Shown: positions 22,950-33,268 of the stretch, piece after piece
Position numbering within the stretch: the stretch's first letter is position 1
Layout: every line of letters starts with the position of its first letter
Origin: Geosiphon pyriformis
Taxonomy: Eukaryota > Glomeromycota > Glomeromycetes > Archaeosporales > Geosiphonaceae
Assembly (NCBI GenBank): GCA_016748015.1
Contig: JAAOMT010000144.1
Location: 86,363-138,556, forward strand
Reading direction: 5' to 3'
DNA: 52,194 nt
The notes under the pieces: generated by a model
Told to the model about the DNA's origin: nothing
Databases searched by the model: none
The model's input: only the letters and a program-made list of their open reading frames with translations
Program-made: the position numbers and the translations under genes

Positions 22950-24626
22950 ATGTCGCAACCAGATGTTCGCGAAATCAGTCCGTTGATACAGTATCGACAC
23001 AGTTACCCGACATATAGGACTTTACTTGATGATGATGATGCCATTATGGCAAAATGCAAAAGGGGTTCCGAACCTTTCGATTACATTTCCTATTTCAACG
23101 ATCAAACGGCAGAAGTTTCTTCACGCGAGCGAATAATATTATTCATTGGTCTATGTTTGGCACTTTATTTGACGGCAATAGATCAAACCATTGTGGCAAT
23201 CGCTCTTCCAAAAGTTTCCACGGCTTTTCACTCATTATCACATCTCTCCTGGGTCTCAACAGCGTATTTGCTAAGTTCAACCGCTGCCCAACCTATATTT
23301 GGTAAGTTGTCGGATATTTTTGGGCGAAAGTTGACGTTCCTGCTTGCCATAGACACCTATTTATTAGGGTCACTGCTTTCTGGCGCTTCACAAACCATGA
23401 TCGTTTTGATTGCAAGTCGTGGTATTTCTGGAATTGGTAGCGGTGGAATCTTATCGTTGTCTAATATTATCTTGTCAGACATTATTCCAATGCGTGAGCG
23501 AGCAAAGTTCCAAGGAATTATTGGCGGTAAATTTGCAATCACTTCGGTCATTGGGCCATTGATTTGCGGAGTTTTGACAGATCACGTCGGATGGAGATGG
23601 GCTTTTTGGTTAAATATCCCAATTGGATTTGTTTCAACTTGGATTACTGTGAATTTTTTAAACTTGCCCCATGTTTATGGTTCCCTACAAGAAAAATTGA
23701 TGCGAATTGATTTTCGGGGTACATTTGTATTTGTACTAGCCATTTTTTCAATCTTATTACCTTTGAATTGGGGTGGTATGAAATACGAGTGGAATTCACC
23801 ATTAATTATCTCACTCTTTTCCTTTGCCGCATTATGCATTCTGATCTTCATTTTCATCGAATCCAGAATTGCTTTCGAACCAATAATCGCCATTCGTATT
23901 TTTAAGATCTGGAATCCAGTGATCATCTTTATTTGTAACTTTTTAATTGGAATCACTTTTTTTGGAATTGCATTTTATTGGCCACTTTTCTTTCAAGCTA
24001 TCAGAAGCGAAAAGAAGATGGATACGGCTTTTCGAATAGTTCCATTGACCGTTGGATTAGTGAGCTTTTCTGTGTGTTCCGGTTTTGCCACGACGATTAC
24101 TGGACATTATCGACCATTCCTAACCTTTGGTTATTCAATGGTTACCATTGGAGCCTTATTGCTAAGCACCATCAAAGAAACTTCAAATGATGCACTAGCG
24201 TTCACTTTTATTTTAACTGCGGGTGCTGGATTTGGATCATCAATACAAACGGCTCTTCTTGCTGCGCAAACATCCGTTGCGTTTAAGGATATCGCCGTGG
24301 TGACCTCTCTAACTACATTCTTTCGATCAATTGGTGGGATTTTTGGTGTCGCCATTTGTAGCTCGGCTTTCAATCATTTCTTGGCACAACATTTAGTCGG
24401 ATTATTGCCTCCGGGTATTGAACTTGGAAAAGTGATGAATTCCATTGCTTACGTGAAGACTTTGCCGTTGGATATTCAGCAGCCCATAATTCACGCTTAC
24501 GTACAGGCCTTGAATTTTGTGTTCCTTTTGATAGCACCTGCTGCTGCTCTTGCGGCATTTTTAAGTTTGTTTCTTAAACATGTCCCATTACGAACAACGT
24601 TAGGTCCGAGGGCTGACGAAACATAA
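22950..24626 (+). CDS. MFS antiporter, DHA2-type (14 TM), second paralogue
   Basis: A 558-residue intact single-exon gene, homologous over its whole length to the genes at 2521 and 44933. Motifs: D1 IDQTIVAIALP (77-87), motif A GKLSDIFGRK (118-127), SRGISGIGSGGILSL, antiporter motif C region ending VIGPLICG, and WRWAFWLNIPIG. It is the most divergent of the three: D1 has Gln for Ser after the Asp, and the GG of motif C is CG. The N-terminal tail is longer and acidic (DDDDA at 27-31) and carries the dileucine EISPLI at residues 8-13. The C-terminus VPLRTTLGPR is the shared tail. It probably acts as a proton-coupled exporter or a vacuolar importer of small cations or amino acids. Substrate is unknown. 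Confidence 0.93.
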   Translation: MSQPDVREISPLIQYRHSYPTYRTLLDDDDAIMAKCKRGSEPFDYISYFNDQTAEVSSRERIILFIGLCLALYLTAIDQTIVAIALPKVSTAFHSLSHLSWVSTAYLLSSTAAQPIFGKLSDIFGRKLTFLLAIDTYLLGSLLSGASQTMIVLIASRGISGIGSGGILSLSNIILSDIIPMRERAKFQGIIGGKFAITSVIGPLICGVLTDHVGWRWAFWLNIPIGFVSTWITVNFLNLPHVYGSLQEKLMRIDFRGTFVFVLAIFSILLPLNWGGMKYEWNSPLIISLFSFAALCILIFIFIESRIAFEPIIAIRIFKIWNPVIIFICNFLIGITFFGIAFYWPLFFQAIRSEKKMDTAFRIVPLTVGLVSFSVCSGFATTITGHYRPFLTFGYSMVTIGALLLSTIKETSNDALAFTFILTAGAGFGSSIQTALLAAQTSVAFKDIAVVTSLTTFFRSIGGIFGVAICSSAFNHFLAQHLVGLLPPGIELGKVMNSIAYVKTLPLDIQQPIIHAYVQALNFVFLLIAPAAALAAFLSLFLKHVPLRTTLGPRADET

Positions 24627-24780
24627 TAATAACCGATAAAGGAAAAGATGTATCATAAAAAGGTGGATGTACAGATGGCGAACCTTTGTTTTTTTGTTCG
24701 AACAATCATTTCAAACATTTACAAACAATTATGTTACGTTCTTTTTCTTGTGAACATTATAATTTAGCTAGAATATAGTG

Positions 24781-24786
24781 AATAAA
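24781..24786 (+). terminator. Candidate polyadenylation signal of the second MFS gene
   Basis: AATAAA about 155 bases after the stop codon, in an AT-rich 3' flank. Confidence 0.35.
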
Positions 24787-25883
24787 ATCAATGAATAGTT
24801 TTTGGGATCTACAAATATTAAGTATTTCCTTTTGGACGCCAAAATCAAAAATGGATTGTAAATAAAACAATATTTAATTTTCAATTTCCACAATCAATTA
24901 ATTTATTGATGGTGGAGATTCATTAAACCAGTTTAGGCTTCGCCGCTGTTCATCAACTAATCGAAAGTCTAACTTTACTTCCGAAATTGGAGCTTATTAT
25001 ATGAATGTACAGCACGATTAAAAGACATTTTTTTGCCCACCAGTTTTGTTCAAAACGTGAAACAGAAATATTATTTATTATTTATTATTTATTAGTTAAT
25101 GAATTTGGGGTCTTGATTTAAGTTAGAGACCAAAGTACAAAATTACCAATTTGTCAACATATTGAATTTTAGAGAGATTATTAAAAATTTAAAACCTTTT
25201 ACTCTTGTTATTTCTAAATTTTCAAACTCTATTTTTCTGATTTCCAGTATGGAACGAATATCATTCATTACGAAGCTTTGAAGAATCTTTTTAGAAGGAT
25301 TTTTATGCATGGTTACTCTTATTAAAAATGAAAGTTTGTTTAGCTTAGAATTAGTAACCTCCTCCTATGGGAAAGTTCGATTTTTTGGCAATATTTTTAT
25401 CATTTGGTAGTTTTTGTTGATGAATATCTTGTATATCATAACCTGTAATTTTAAAAAAAACTCCGTAAACAATTTATTACTCAAAACAAAAAAAACAAGG
25501 CTGTATTTTTTTCATTGTATGCAAAGCTTGAATTAATGATGAAACTTGGACTATTTTTCTAAAGCGAGAAAAAGATGAAAGATCAAAATTATTTATTTAC
25601 TACCCACATGATACGCATGTTGTATTTTTGTTTTTCTCATTGTCATATAATGGAACACCACCTGAAACCATTATTAAAAAGTATACTTGCTCTTACAGTC
25701 CCTAAAGTTGCTAGCTTGGAAAGAGGCAAGTTATTTTAATTAAAAAGACGAAAATAAATTTTTACAACTAATATTATGGCATGTTTCCATTTTATTATGT
25801 AACATAATCTTATATATTAAATGTATCTTTTTGGTACTTGAAAGAGCTAAAAAGATTTATTTAAAAATTGTAATCTGTTAAAA

Positions 25884-25886
<3 letters not shown>

Positions 25887-25921
<35 letters not shown>
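25887..25921. repeat. (ATT)n microsatellite
   Basis: About eleven ATT units, lying 65 bases outside the 3' end of the LINE relic that starts at 25985. Confidence 0.9.
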
Positions 25922-25922
<1 letters not shown>

Positions 25923-25984
25923 TTGTTATTATTACTTGTTATTTTTAACTAACTTTGTTAAAATTGATTATTATTTTTTATTTT

Positions 25985-28010
25985 TATTGCTTAACAAAGT
26001 GTGGTCCAACCATTATCCATGTACATAAAATTAAAACATCTTATAATAAACACAGCTTATTTTTTTTCTGCGCATGACCAGTTATCTGAGCCAGTGAAGA
26101 CAACACTGCGCACTATTTAAAAAATTTTACCATACGCATAGATTCTGTCAAACATCTTATGAACACATAAATAAAAACTCAGCCCGCTAAAATGACCGGA
26201 ATAATTCAGATAATTTATTCTAAGTATAACTTTATCTTCTAAAATAATGATATATAATTTACCAACTGCATTGCAATCAACCATTTCAAACTTTTTTCAT
26301 GTTTTACTCTCATCTTGATTATTAACAAATGTAAAAATTCTATAATTTTTTTGACAACCAATTTAAAAAATCTGAAATTTCTTAAAGCTTTGCTATCCTA
26401 ATTTTTTAACACAAAATTCTTTATTAGGACTATGTAAAGCTATTTTATAAAGATTAAATTAGCATTTCGAAATAAGAACTCAAAATTATTGAAAGATTAT
26501 AAGACCCCAAAAACACTAATTACAGAATTAGCTCATATCTTTATATTTATAAATAATATTCAGTTTAATATTCATATTTGTAGCACAAATAAATACATAA
26601 TTTAATAATTTGACTTTTTTACATTTAATATATGCAGACCTTAAGTATTTAATATTATATACTTTCTTTTGAATTATAACTAATAGTTTACAATACAGTA
26701 TTTTACTATATAAATATAAAAAACTGCTTTATATGTATTATTAGTACTGGTTTTTATGTATAAATTAAAATATTATTCTAGAATTTTCTGTGCTAGTCTA
26801 TATTTTTAAATAAAGTTTTAGTAAAATACTTTTTTGAATATCTTATTTTTTATTAAACATAATTAATCATATTATAAACATAATAAATAAATTAATGAGC
26901 ATTATTAAAAGTAAAAATGCTATTATAACTTTTAAGAAATCTTTTCAATATTCCATATAATAGTGTTTATTTAAAAAATAAAGTTATATTAATACTTAGT
27001 TTATTATTGTTCAAAACTTCTAGATAACTTTTTAATTTAATTAAATTAACAATTAGATTTTTTTTCAAGATTTTTTTAATAATCTTGTATTTTTTAATTA
27101 ATATTTATTGCAAAATTTTGGTCTTTTAATTCTTGTTTTCTTTAATAATGTATTTTAATATTAGTATTATGGCATATTATTTTTTACTTAAATTATTTTT
27201 ATTTTCTAATTTTATTATTATCGTCTTATTCAAATTAAATTATCATTATAATAATTTAAAATGATTTTTATGTTAAATTATAATTTATACAGAATATTTT
27301 TTATTTAAAAAAATTTTATTAAATTTAAAATTTTAAATGTTTTTAAATTTAAATTTAATATAAAATATTAATAATTAAGCTTGTAAATAGTTGTTTGAAA
27401 AAATTTAATTTTTTCAATGTTAAAAACAATAGTTTTTTTTAATTAATGTATATTGTTTAAAAATTTTTCTAAAAAATATTGCTCTTGAAAACTATTTTTA
27501 CAATTAATTAAAATATAGTTGCATTTCAAAATAATGTATCTAATATAAATTAAGCTTAAGAAATATTTTAAAATTAATTAAATATCAAGAAAAAAAATAA
27601 AAAATTTAAAAATAGATAATTAAAAATTTTTTAATAATTATGTTTATTTAAAAAGATATTATTATAAAATTATAAATTTCTAAATTATTTAAAAATCTAA
27701 ATAACTTTTTAAACCTTTTAAAATTTCTATAATTTTTTAAACTTTTAAGAATGTAAAATAATGTTAAAATAATTCTGTTTGTTTTTAACAGATGATAATA
27801 TTTATAATATTTAAAATGACTTGAAAATAATTAATGTTAAAAATTTTTATTTAATTATATAGTAAAAAATTTCAATTTTTTTTGGTTTTTAAACTTTAAA
27901 AAAGTTATATGAAATAATTTAATTTTAACTTACATATTTTTATTTTTACAATATTTATTTTGAATTTATTAATAAAAACTAGGTTTAAATATAAATATTC
28001 AATTAAATTT
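25985..28010 (-). mobile_element. LINE relic E: 3' end recognisable, body AT-decayed
   Basis: 25990-26125 aligns with the reverse complement of the last 130 bases of LINE-A: GTGTGGTCCAACCATTATCC here against GTGCAGCCCAACCACTACC there, then GCGCATGACCAGTTATCTGAGCC against ACACATGACTGGCCACTTGAGCC. The 3' end is thus at about 25985 and the element points left. The next 1.9 kb up to the 3' end of relic D is AT-rich with no readable protein. I assign it to this copy by position only. Confidence 0.6.
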
Positions 28011-29325
28011 TTTTAAAATTTATTTAATGAATATAATCCAATTATTATCTAATACAATATAACAACCAAATATTTAAAATTAAACATAAATTATAAATAA
28101 TCAGTTACTTAAACCAATTAAGACAATATTATGTATTTATTTCAATAATAATATAACTATTCAAATCTGGGAAAAATAAGCAAAGCTTATATGTTTCATA
28201 AACAATATTAAAAGTTTTAACAACATTAAATAAATAAATATTATTATTAAATAAAATTATTAGTAAACCATTGATAAATTTAAATATAATAAAATTATTA
28301 CATATTAAATTATTTTTTTTATATTAATCTTATATTTAAACTTATATAATTATATACTATTATAGTAATTAATTATTAAATATTAGATAGTTTAACCAGT
28401 TTAAAAATTAAAGATATTATAAACAATTAATCTTTAAAAATAAAGTTTTTATTTAAAATTATATAAATATTAATATTAATTATATTAAAAAACAATATCT
28501 GTAATATTAATAATAATAAAATACACATATTAATTAAAAATATTTAATAAGCAATATAAACATTTAACAATTTTTTGTATAATATATTAATAATAATATA
28601 TATAAATAATTAATTAAATAATTTTATCTTATTATAATATAAATATAAAATACTTAAATATAAATAATTATATAATTTTTATAATATATATATGCAAACA
28701 AATTATTAATTTTTTTGTAAATTTAAAAATTATATAAAATTTAAGATATTAAATTATAATAATACAAACTTAATTTATAATATTAATTATATTTATATTA
28801 ATAATATTAACATAAAAATTAGTTTTCTAATATATATATAATAAATTAATTTATAAATATTATAAACAAAGTATTTAATATTGTCAAATATTATTATATT
28901 ATAAGTTTTAATAAATACCAAAAAAAAATATAATATTATTAATAAATATATTTATATATTTATTTTCAAAATTCTTTAAATGGCTTTTAATCTTAAACTA
29001 AATAATACTTAAATTGTTTTTCTTAATAATATTAAATATGTAGTATTTTTTTAATTAACAATAATTATAAAAGTCTAATAACAACAGATTTTCTTTAAAA
29101 ATATAAATATTCAAAGAAATTTAATTGTTTAAATTAATCAAAACACTACTAAAAAGCAGAATATATTTAAAAGCTAAAATAATTGTTTACAATTTAGTTA
29201 TTGTTGATAAAATTAAACCCAAAATATTATTACCAATTTCTAATTTATAATTTGCAAAAAATGTAAATATACTGCTTATTACTTTAATAAATAAAGCAAA
29301 AAAAATATATTTAATTATATTTTTC
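28011..29325 (-). mobile_element. LINE relic D: AT-decayed 3' part
   Basis: 28015-28200 aligns with 29345-29533, the 3' end of LINE-B. Examples are ATATAATCCAATTATTATC against ATGAAGTCCAACTGCTATC, and AATCAGTTACTTAAACCAA against GGTCAGCCACTCAGGCCAA. The changes are mainly G/C to A/T. The copy ends against LINE-B at about 29325. It may be the 3' half of the same old LINE whose 5' half is at 39760-41955, with LINE-B inserted between them, but about 3 kb of middle would then be missing. Confidence 0.55.
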
Positions 29326-29533
29326 TCTTTTTTTTTTATTTTTATTACAGGTTTTACGAATGAAGTCCAACTGCTATCTAGTACATAGAACCAAACTAAG
29401 TGGAACTAACTAAATGCAGCTCACGCACAGACTACATGTGGTCAGCCACTCAGGCCAAACAAGGCAACATTATGCACTTATGTTGACAAAAGCACTACCA
29501 TCCAAACCAGAGAAAAATTGACACAATTTGTGT

Positions 29534-30539
29534 TGTTATCTGAGTAGAAAAACTGATCCAAAGTTATGAAGAAACATGACCAAAATGTGACATAACACAG
29601 AATAGCACGCAATAATGTTGGATAACACGTTATAACTTAGAATAATGCAGAATAATGCATTATAATATAGGATAACATATAATAACACCAGATAACATAT
29701 TATAACATAGAATAACTAGTAATAACATAGAAAAACGAAGCAATTACAGAAATAGCAAAGCAATAGTTAGCAATAACAAAACAATTAGAAGTAATCCTAT
29801 AGAACAAAAAGAATGTATAAAATGAGTAGCTATAGAAGTTAGAAAGACATCCAGAGAGAAAATTAGACTTTCAGAAGTCAATTAAACTCTCAGAGTCAAT
29901 TAGACTTGCAGGTTATAATTATTAAATACTCCTCCTTTCAAAGATAGTTGCTATCAACTAAAATGGAATTATATCAATAAAATATCTTTTTAATTCTTCA
30001 AATCTATGTTATTATCCATTACTTAATCTACTGGCACAATAGCTCTTAATCACGGCTATTGACAAAACACTTATTTCTTATTTTTATTTTTTTTATTTTT
30101 TTTATTTTCTTTTATTTTCTTTTATTTTTTTTTATTTTTTATTTTTTTTCTCTTTTAGAGTGGCAACATAAGAAAATTGACTGTTTGGGAATAGACTTCA
30201 TGATAGTCTGGTAAAAGAGGGAGGCTCCCCCTAGGTTTTAGATATTAACATTATCTTAATAGCTTACCAGAAAGGCGAAAAGATAATGTCAAACCCTAAC
30301 AACTGCACTCGTTAGCTCGGAGAAAAAAGCTCATATTTACAGAAAACGTTGCAATCGACGAAAAACAAACTCTGTGCCTTATAACCAAAAAACTCAATGG
30401 GTAAATTCACATTCAGGAATAGACCTTCAGAGACTGATAATCAAGACTAAGCCAACAGAATTATACAGAAGACGCATCCCCAATAATTGAGAGCACCAAA
30501 TGTTACCAGTTCCATTACCCACCAAGTTTATCCATAACA
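29534..30539 (+). repeat. 5' LTR
   Basis: 1006 bp, bounded by TGTTA and TAACA. It contains a run of short ATAACA-type repeats (about 29590-29735), a T-rich microsatellite (about 30080-30150), a TATA-like TTATACA at 30461 and the predicted transcript start near 30491. Confidence 0.85.
30461..30467 (+). promoter_or_regulatory. Candidate TATA element in the 5' LTR
   Basis: TTATACA, with its TATA core about 29 bases upstream of GAGCACCAAATG at 30491. That is the spacing expected between a TATA box and a transcription start. Confidence 0.4.
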
Positions 30540-30549
30540 TTTGGTGCTC
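30491..30549 (+). promoter_or_regulatory. Primer-binding site and complementary transcript start (self-priming hairpin)
   Basis: GAGCACCAAATGTTA (30491-30505) is the exact reverse complement of TAACATTTGGTGCTC (30535-30549), which spans the LTR end and the primer-binding site. The loop is 29 bases. In Tf1/sushi-type elements the first bases of the mRNA, not a tRNA, pair with the primer-binding site. The predicted start at 30491 makes this arrangement plausible here. Confidence 0.55.
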
Positions 30550-30649
30550 CCTGTGAGGTTATAAAATCCACAGAAACAGAGTGCTCCAAAAATTCACAAA
30601 AGTGAAAGACCAAGAGAAAACAACAGAAAAATCACTTAGGATTCACAAA

Positions 30650-31460
30650 ATCCTTATTTTAGCATTTCCTTTAAAAAACTCGTTAAATTAAAACTCTGAT
30701 TATTCAAAATCTGATCATTAAAACCCTGAACATTCGCAACTTACCTTTGATAAATTCGTTAAAAAAAAATTGTTAAAATTAAAAACTCCGATTATTCAAA
30801 ACCTGATCATTAAAACCCCAAACATTCAAAACTTACCTTTAATAAATTCATTAAAAACTCATTAAATTAAAACTCCGATTATTCAAGACCCGATCATTAA
30901 AAACCCAAACATTCAAAAACTACCATTAATAAACTCGTTAAAACTTGTCAAATTAAAACTCTGATTATTCAAAACCCGATCATTAAAATCCCGAACATTC
31001 GCAACTTACCTTTGATAAATTTGTTAAAAAAAAATTATTAAAATTAAAACTCCGATTATTCAAGACCTGATTGTTAAAACTCCAAACATTCAAAACCTGA
31101 TAATTCCAACCCCGCTATTGTATAAAAAACTTACCTTCGATAAACTTGTTAAATTAAAAACTCTGAAAATTATTCGAAACCTGATAATTCTAACCCTGCT
31201 ATTGTATAAAGAAACTTACCTTTAATAAAACTTGTTAAAACTCTGATTCTTCAAGACCCGATAGTTCAAAACCTGAACATTTGAAACCCGATAAATTCCA
31301 ATCCCACTAGTATAGAAAAAAACTTACCTTCGGTAAAATTCGTTAAAATTAAAACTCTGACCCGATCATTCAAAACCCAAATATTCAAAACCCGATAAGT
31401 CTAACTCCGCTATTGTACAAGGAAACTTACCTCAGATAAAACCCATCAAACCTCTAGAAA
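30650..31460 (+). repeat. Degenerate minisatellite in the LTR-element leader
   Basis: About eight imperfect units of 85-125 bp built from GATTATTCAAAACC-type, CATTAAAACCC-type and ACTTACCTT(T/C) blocks. ACTTACC is intact in seven of them (ending about 30745, 30837, 31010, 31135, 31220, 31328, 31431). On the opposite strand this reads GGTAAGT. The units fill the space between the primer-binding site and the internal frame. Confidence 0.75.
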
Positions 31461-31633
31461 TTCAAAACTCCGATTATTTAAAGACCCATTGGAAAAATTC
31501 CAGAAAAAAAACTACCCAGATTCATACTTATCTGTGCAAAGACTGCCTTTTTTTGTGCCAAAAGTCAGTGTTGAGAAAAAAATTTGAGAATCAGCAGTAC
31601 CAAAATTGATCAACAAATTATTAAACTTACTTG

Positions 31634-32086
31634 ATGGCCCCGAGTCACAATCCACTTCCACGCATCATATATTTGAACTCCGAAGAAGATGAGCCAATCA
31701 GCGAAAATTGGAATCAGAACTTAATCCCGATTCAAACTCTACTAATGACGATGATGACAATTCAAACTCCACCAACAATGACAACAATGATTCAAACTCT
31801 GCTTCAAATACCAAACAATATATCATGCTTCTAGATTTTACAATGGAGCAGAAATTAACTCAATTCAGTGATAATAATGAGAGCATTATGGCTGAACGTG
31901 TGCATAATACGAATGCAGAATTTGAAATTAGATATCTTGGACAGACCACTATAGTTTTAAAAAAAAAAAAACACCATTCATGTACCAAAATAGATTTAAT
32001 AATAACAATAGAAATTATGGCAACAACATTGAGACAAAAGAGAAATTTAGAAGATTTCGCAGGAGCTCAATTCTAAAAGAGAGGGA
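31634..32086 (+). pseudogene. Internal frame of the LTR element (Gag-like remnant)
   Basis: ATG 31634 opens MAPSHNPLPRIIYLNSEEDE. After a frameshift near 31705 the frame continues with an Asn/Asp-rich stretch (NPDSNSTNDDDDNSN). A second shift in the A-run near 31965 exposes a basic tail NRFNNNNRNYGNN followed by FRRFRRSS, which stays open into the 3' LTR. An acidic low-complexity middle and an Arg/Asn-rich RNA-binding-like tail fit the ends of a Gag protein, but no capsid or zinc knuckle is visible, so the Gag label is a guess from position. Confidence 0.4.
32075..32086 (+). other. Polypurine tract
   Basis: AAAAGAGAGGGA, three bases before the start of the 3' LTR at 32090. This is the expected site for plus-strand priming in LTR retrotransposons, and it fixes the element's orientation. 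Confidence 0.75.
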
Positions 32087-32089
32087 TAA

Positions 32090-33106
32090 TGTTACCCGAG
32101 TAGAAAAACCGATCCAAAGTTATGAAGAAATGTGACCAAAACATAACATAACACAGAATAGCATGCAATAACGTTGAATAATACATTATAACTTAGAATA
32201 ACACAGAATAACGTGTTATAACATAGGATAACACAAAATAACATATAATAACACCAGATAACATATTATAACATAGGATAACTAGTAATAACATAGAAAA
32301 ATGAAGCAATTACAGAAATAGCAAAGCAATAGTTAGCAATAATAGAACAATTAGAAATAATCCTGTAGAGCAAAAAAAATGTATAAAATGAGTAGCTGTA
32401 GAAGTTAGAAAGACATCCAGAAAGAAAATTAGACTTTCAGAAGTCAATTAAACTCTCAGAGTCAATTAGACTCACAGGTTATAATTATTAAATACTCTTC
32501 CTTTCAAAGATAGTTGCTATTAACTGAAATAGAATTATATCAATAAAATATTCCTTTAATTCTTCAAATCCATGTTATTATCCACTACTTAACCTGCTGG
32601 CACAATAGCTCTTGATCATGACTATTAACAAGACACTTATTTCTTATTTTTATTTTCTTTATTTTCTTTATTTTCTTTTATTTTCTTTTATTTTCTTTTA
32701 TTTTTTTTCTTTTTTTCTCTTGTGGAGTGACAACATAGAAAAATTGACTGTCTGGAAATAGACTTCATAATAGCCTGGTAAAAGAAGAAGGCTCTCCCTA
32801 GGTTTTAGATATTAATATTATCTTGATAGCTTACCAGAAGGGTGAAAAAACAACACCAGACCCTAATAACTGCACTCATTAGCTCGAAGAAGAAAGCTTA
32901 CATTTATGGAAAATGTTGTAATCGACGAAAAACAAACTCTGTGCCTTATAACCAAAGAACTCAATAGGTAAATTCACATCCAGGAATAGACTTTCAGAGA
33001 CTGATAACCAAGACTAAGCCAACAAAATTATGTAGAAGACGCATTCTCAATAATTGAGAGCACCAAATGTTACCAGTTCTATTATCTACCAAATTTATCT
33101 GTAATA
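32090..33106 (+). repeat. 3' LTR
   Basis: 1017 bp, colinear with the 5' LTR from TGTTACCCGAG to TCTGTAATA. The terminal CA has decayed to TA. Many differences from the 5' LTR are transitions (ATGTGACATAAC against ACATAACATAAC), and there are length differences in the ATAACA and T-rich repeats. Confidence 0.85.
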
Positions 33107-33268
33107 GTATCTACCAAACCTAACAGCAAAGAATTTCATAACACCAAGCATATAAATAACACCAGCTAACAACCTGAAATTGACACTATTAGACAAGTCA
33201 GAAACCAAACTATTATCTCCAACCAAGCTGACCTTTTCCATATTCACTTTATGTTTGGCTCTAATAGA

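Larger units (their letters stand above)
24627..25984. other. 3' flank of the second MFS gene and spacer
   Basis: No gene is supported. It begins with the likely 3' UTR of the transporter and ends in a run of (ATT)n next to the first LINE fragment. Confidence 0.4.
29534..33106 (+). mobile_element. Short LTR retrotransposon inserted in LINE-B
   Basis: Two direct repeats of about 1 kb flank only 1.55 kb of internal sequence. The 5' LTR starts TGTTATC and ends ATAACA; the 3' LTR starts TGTTACC. A primer-binding site follows the 5' LTR and a polypurine tract AAAAGAGAGGGA lies just before the 3' LTR, both in the plus orientation. There is no protease, reverse transcriptase or integrase, so it is non-autonomous and would need enzymes from a relative. 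The internal part holds a minisatellite leader and a short Asn/Asp-rich frame. The LTRs differ at several percent of sites, so the insertion is not recent. Flanking GTGT (29530-29533) and GTAT (33107-33110) may be a 4-bp target duplication with one change. Confidence 0.85.

Noticed and set aside
30650-31460. Repeat array considered as CRISPR
   Set aside because: Units are long, imperfect and lack constant repeat plus unique spacer structure; it is a minisatellite in an LTR-element leader.
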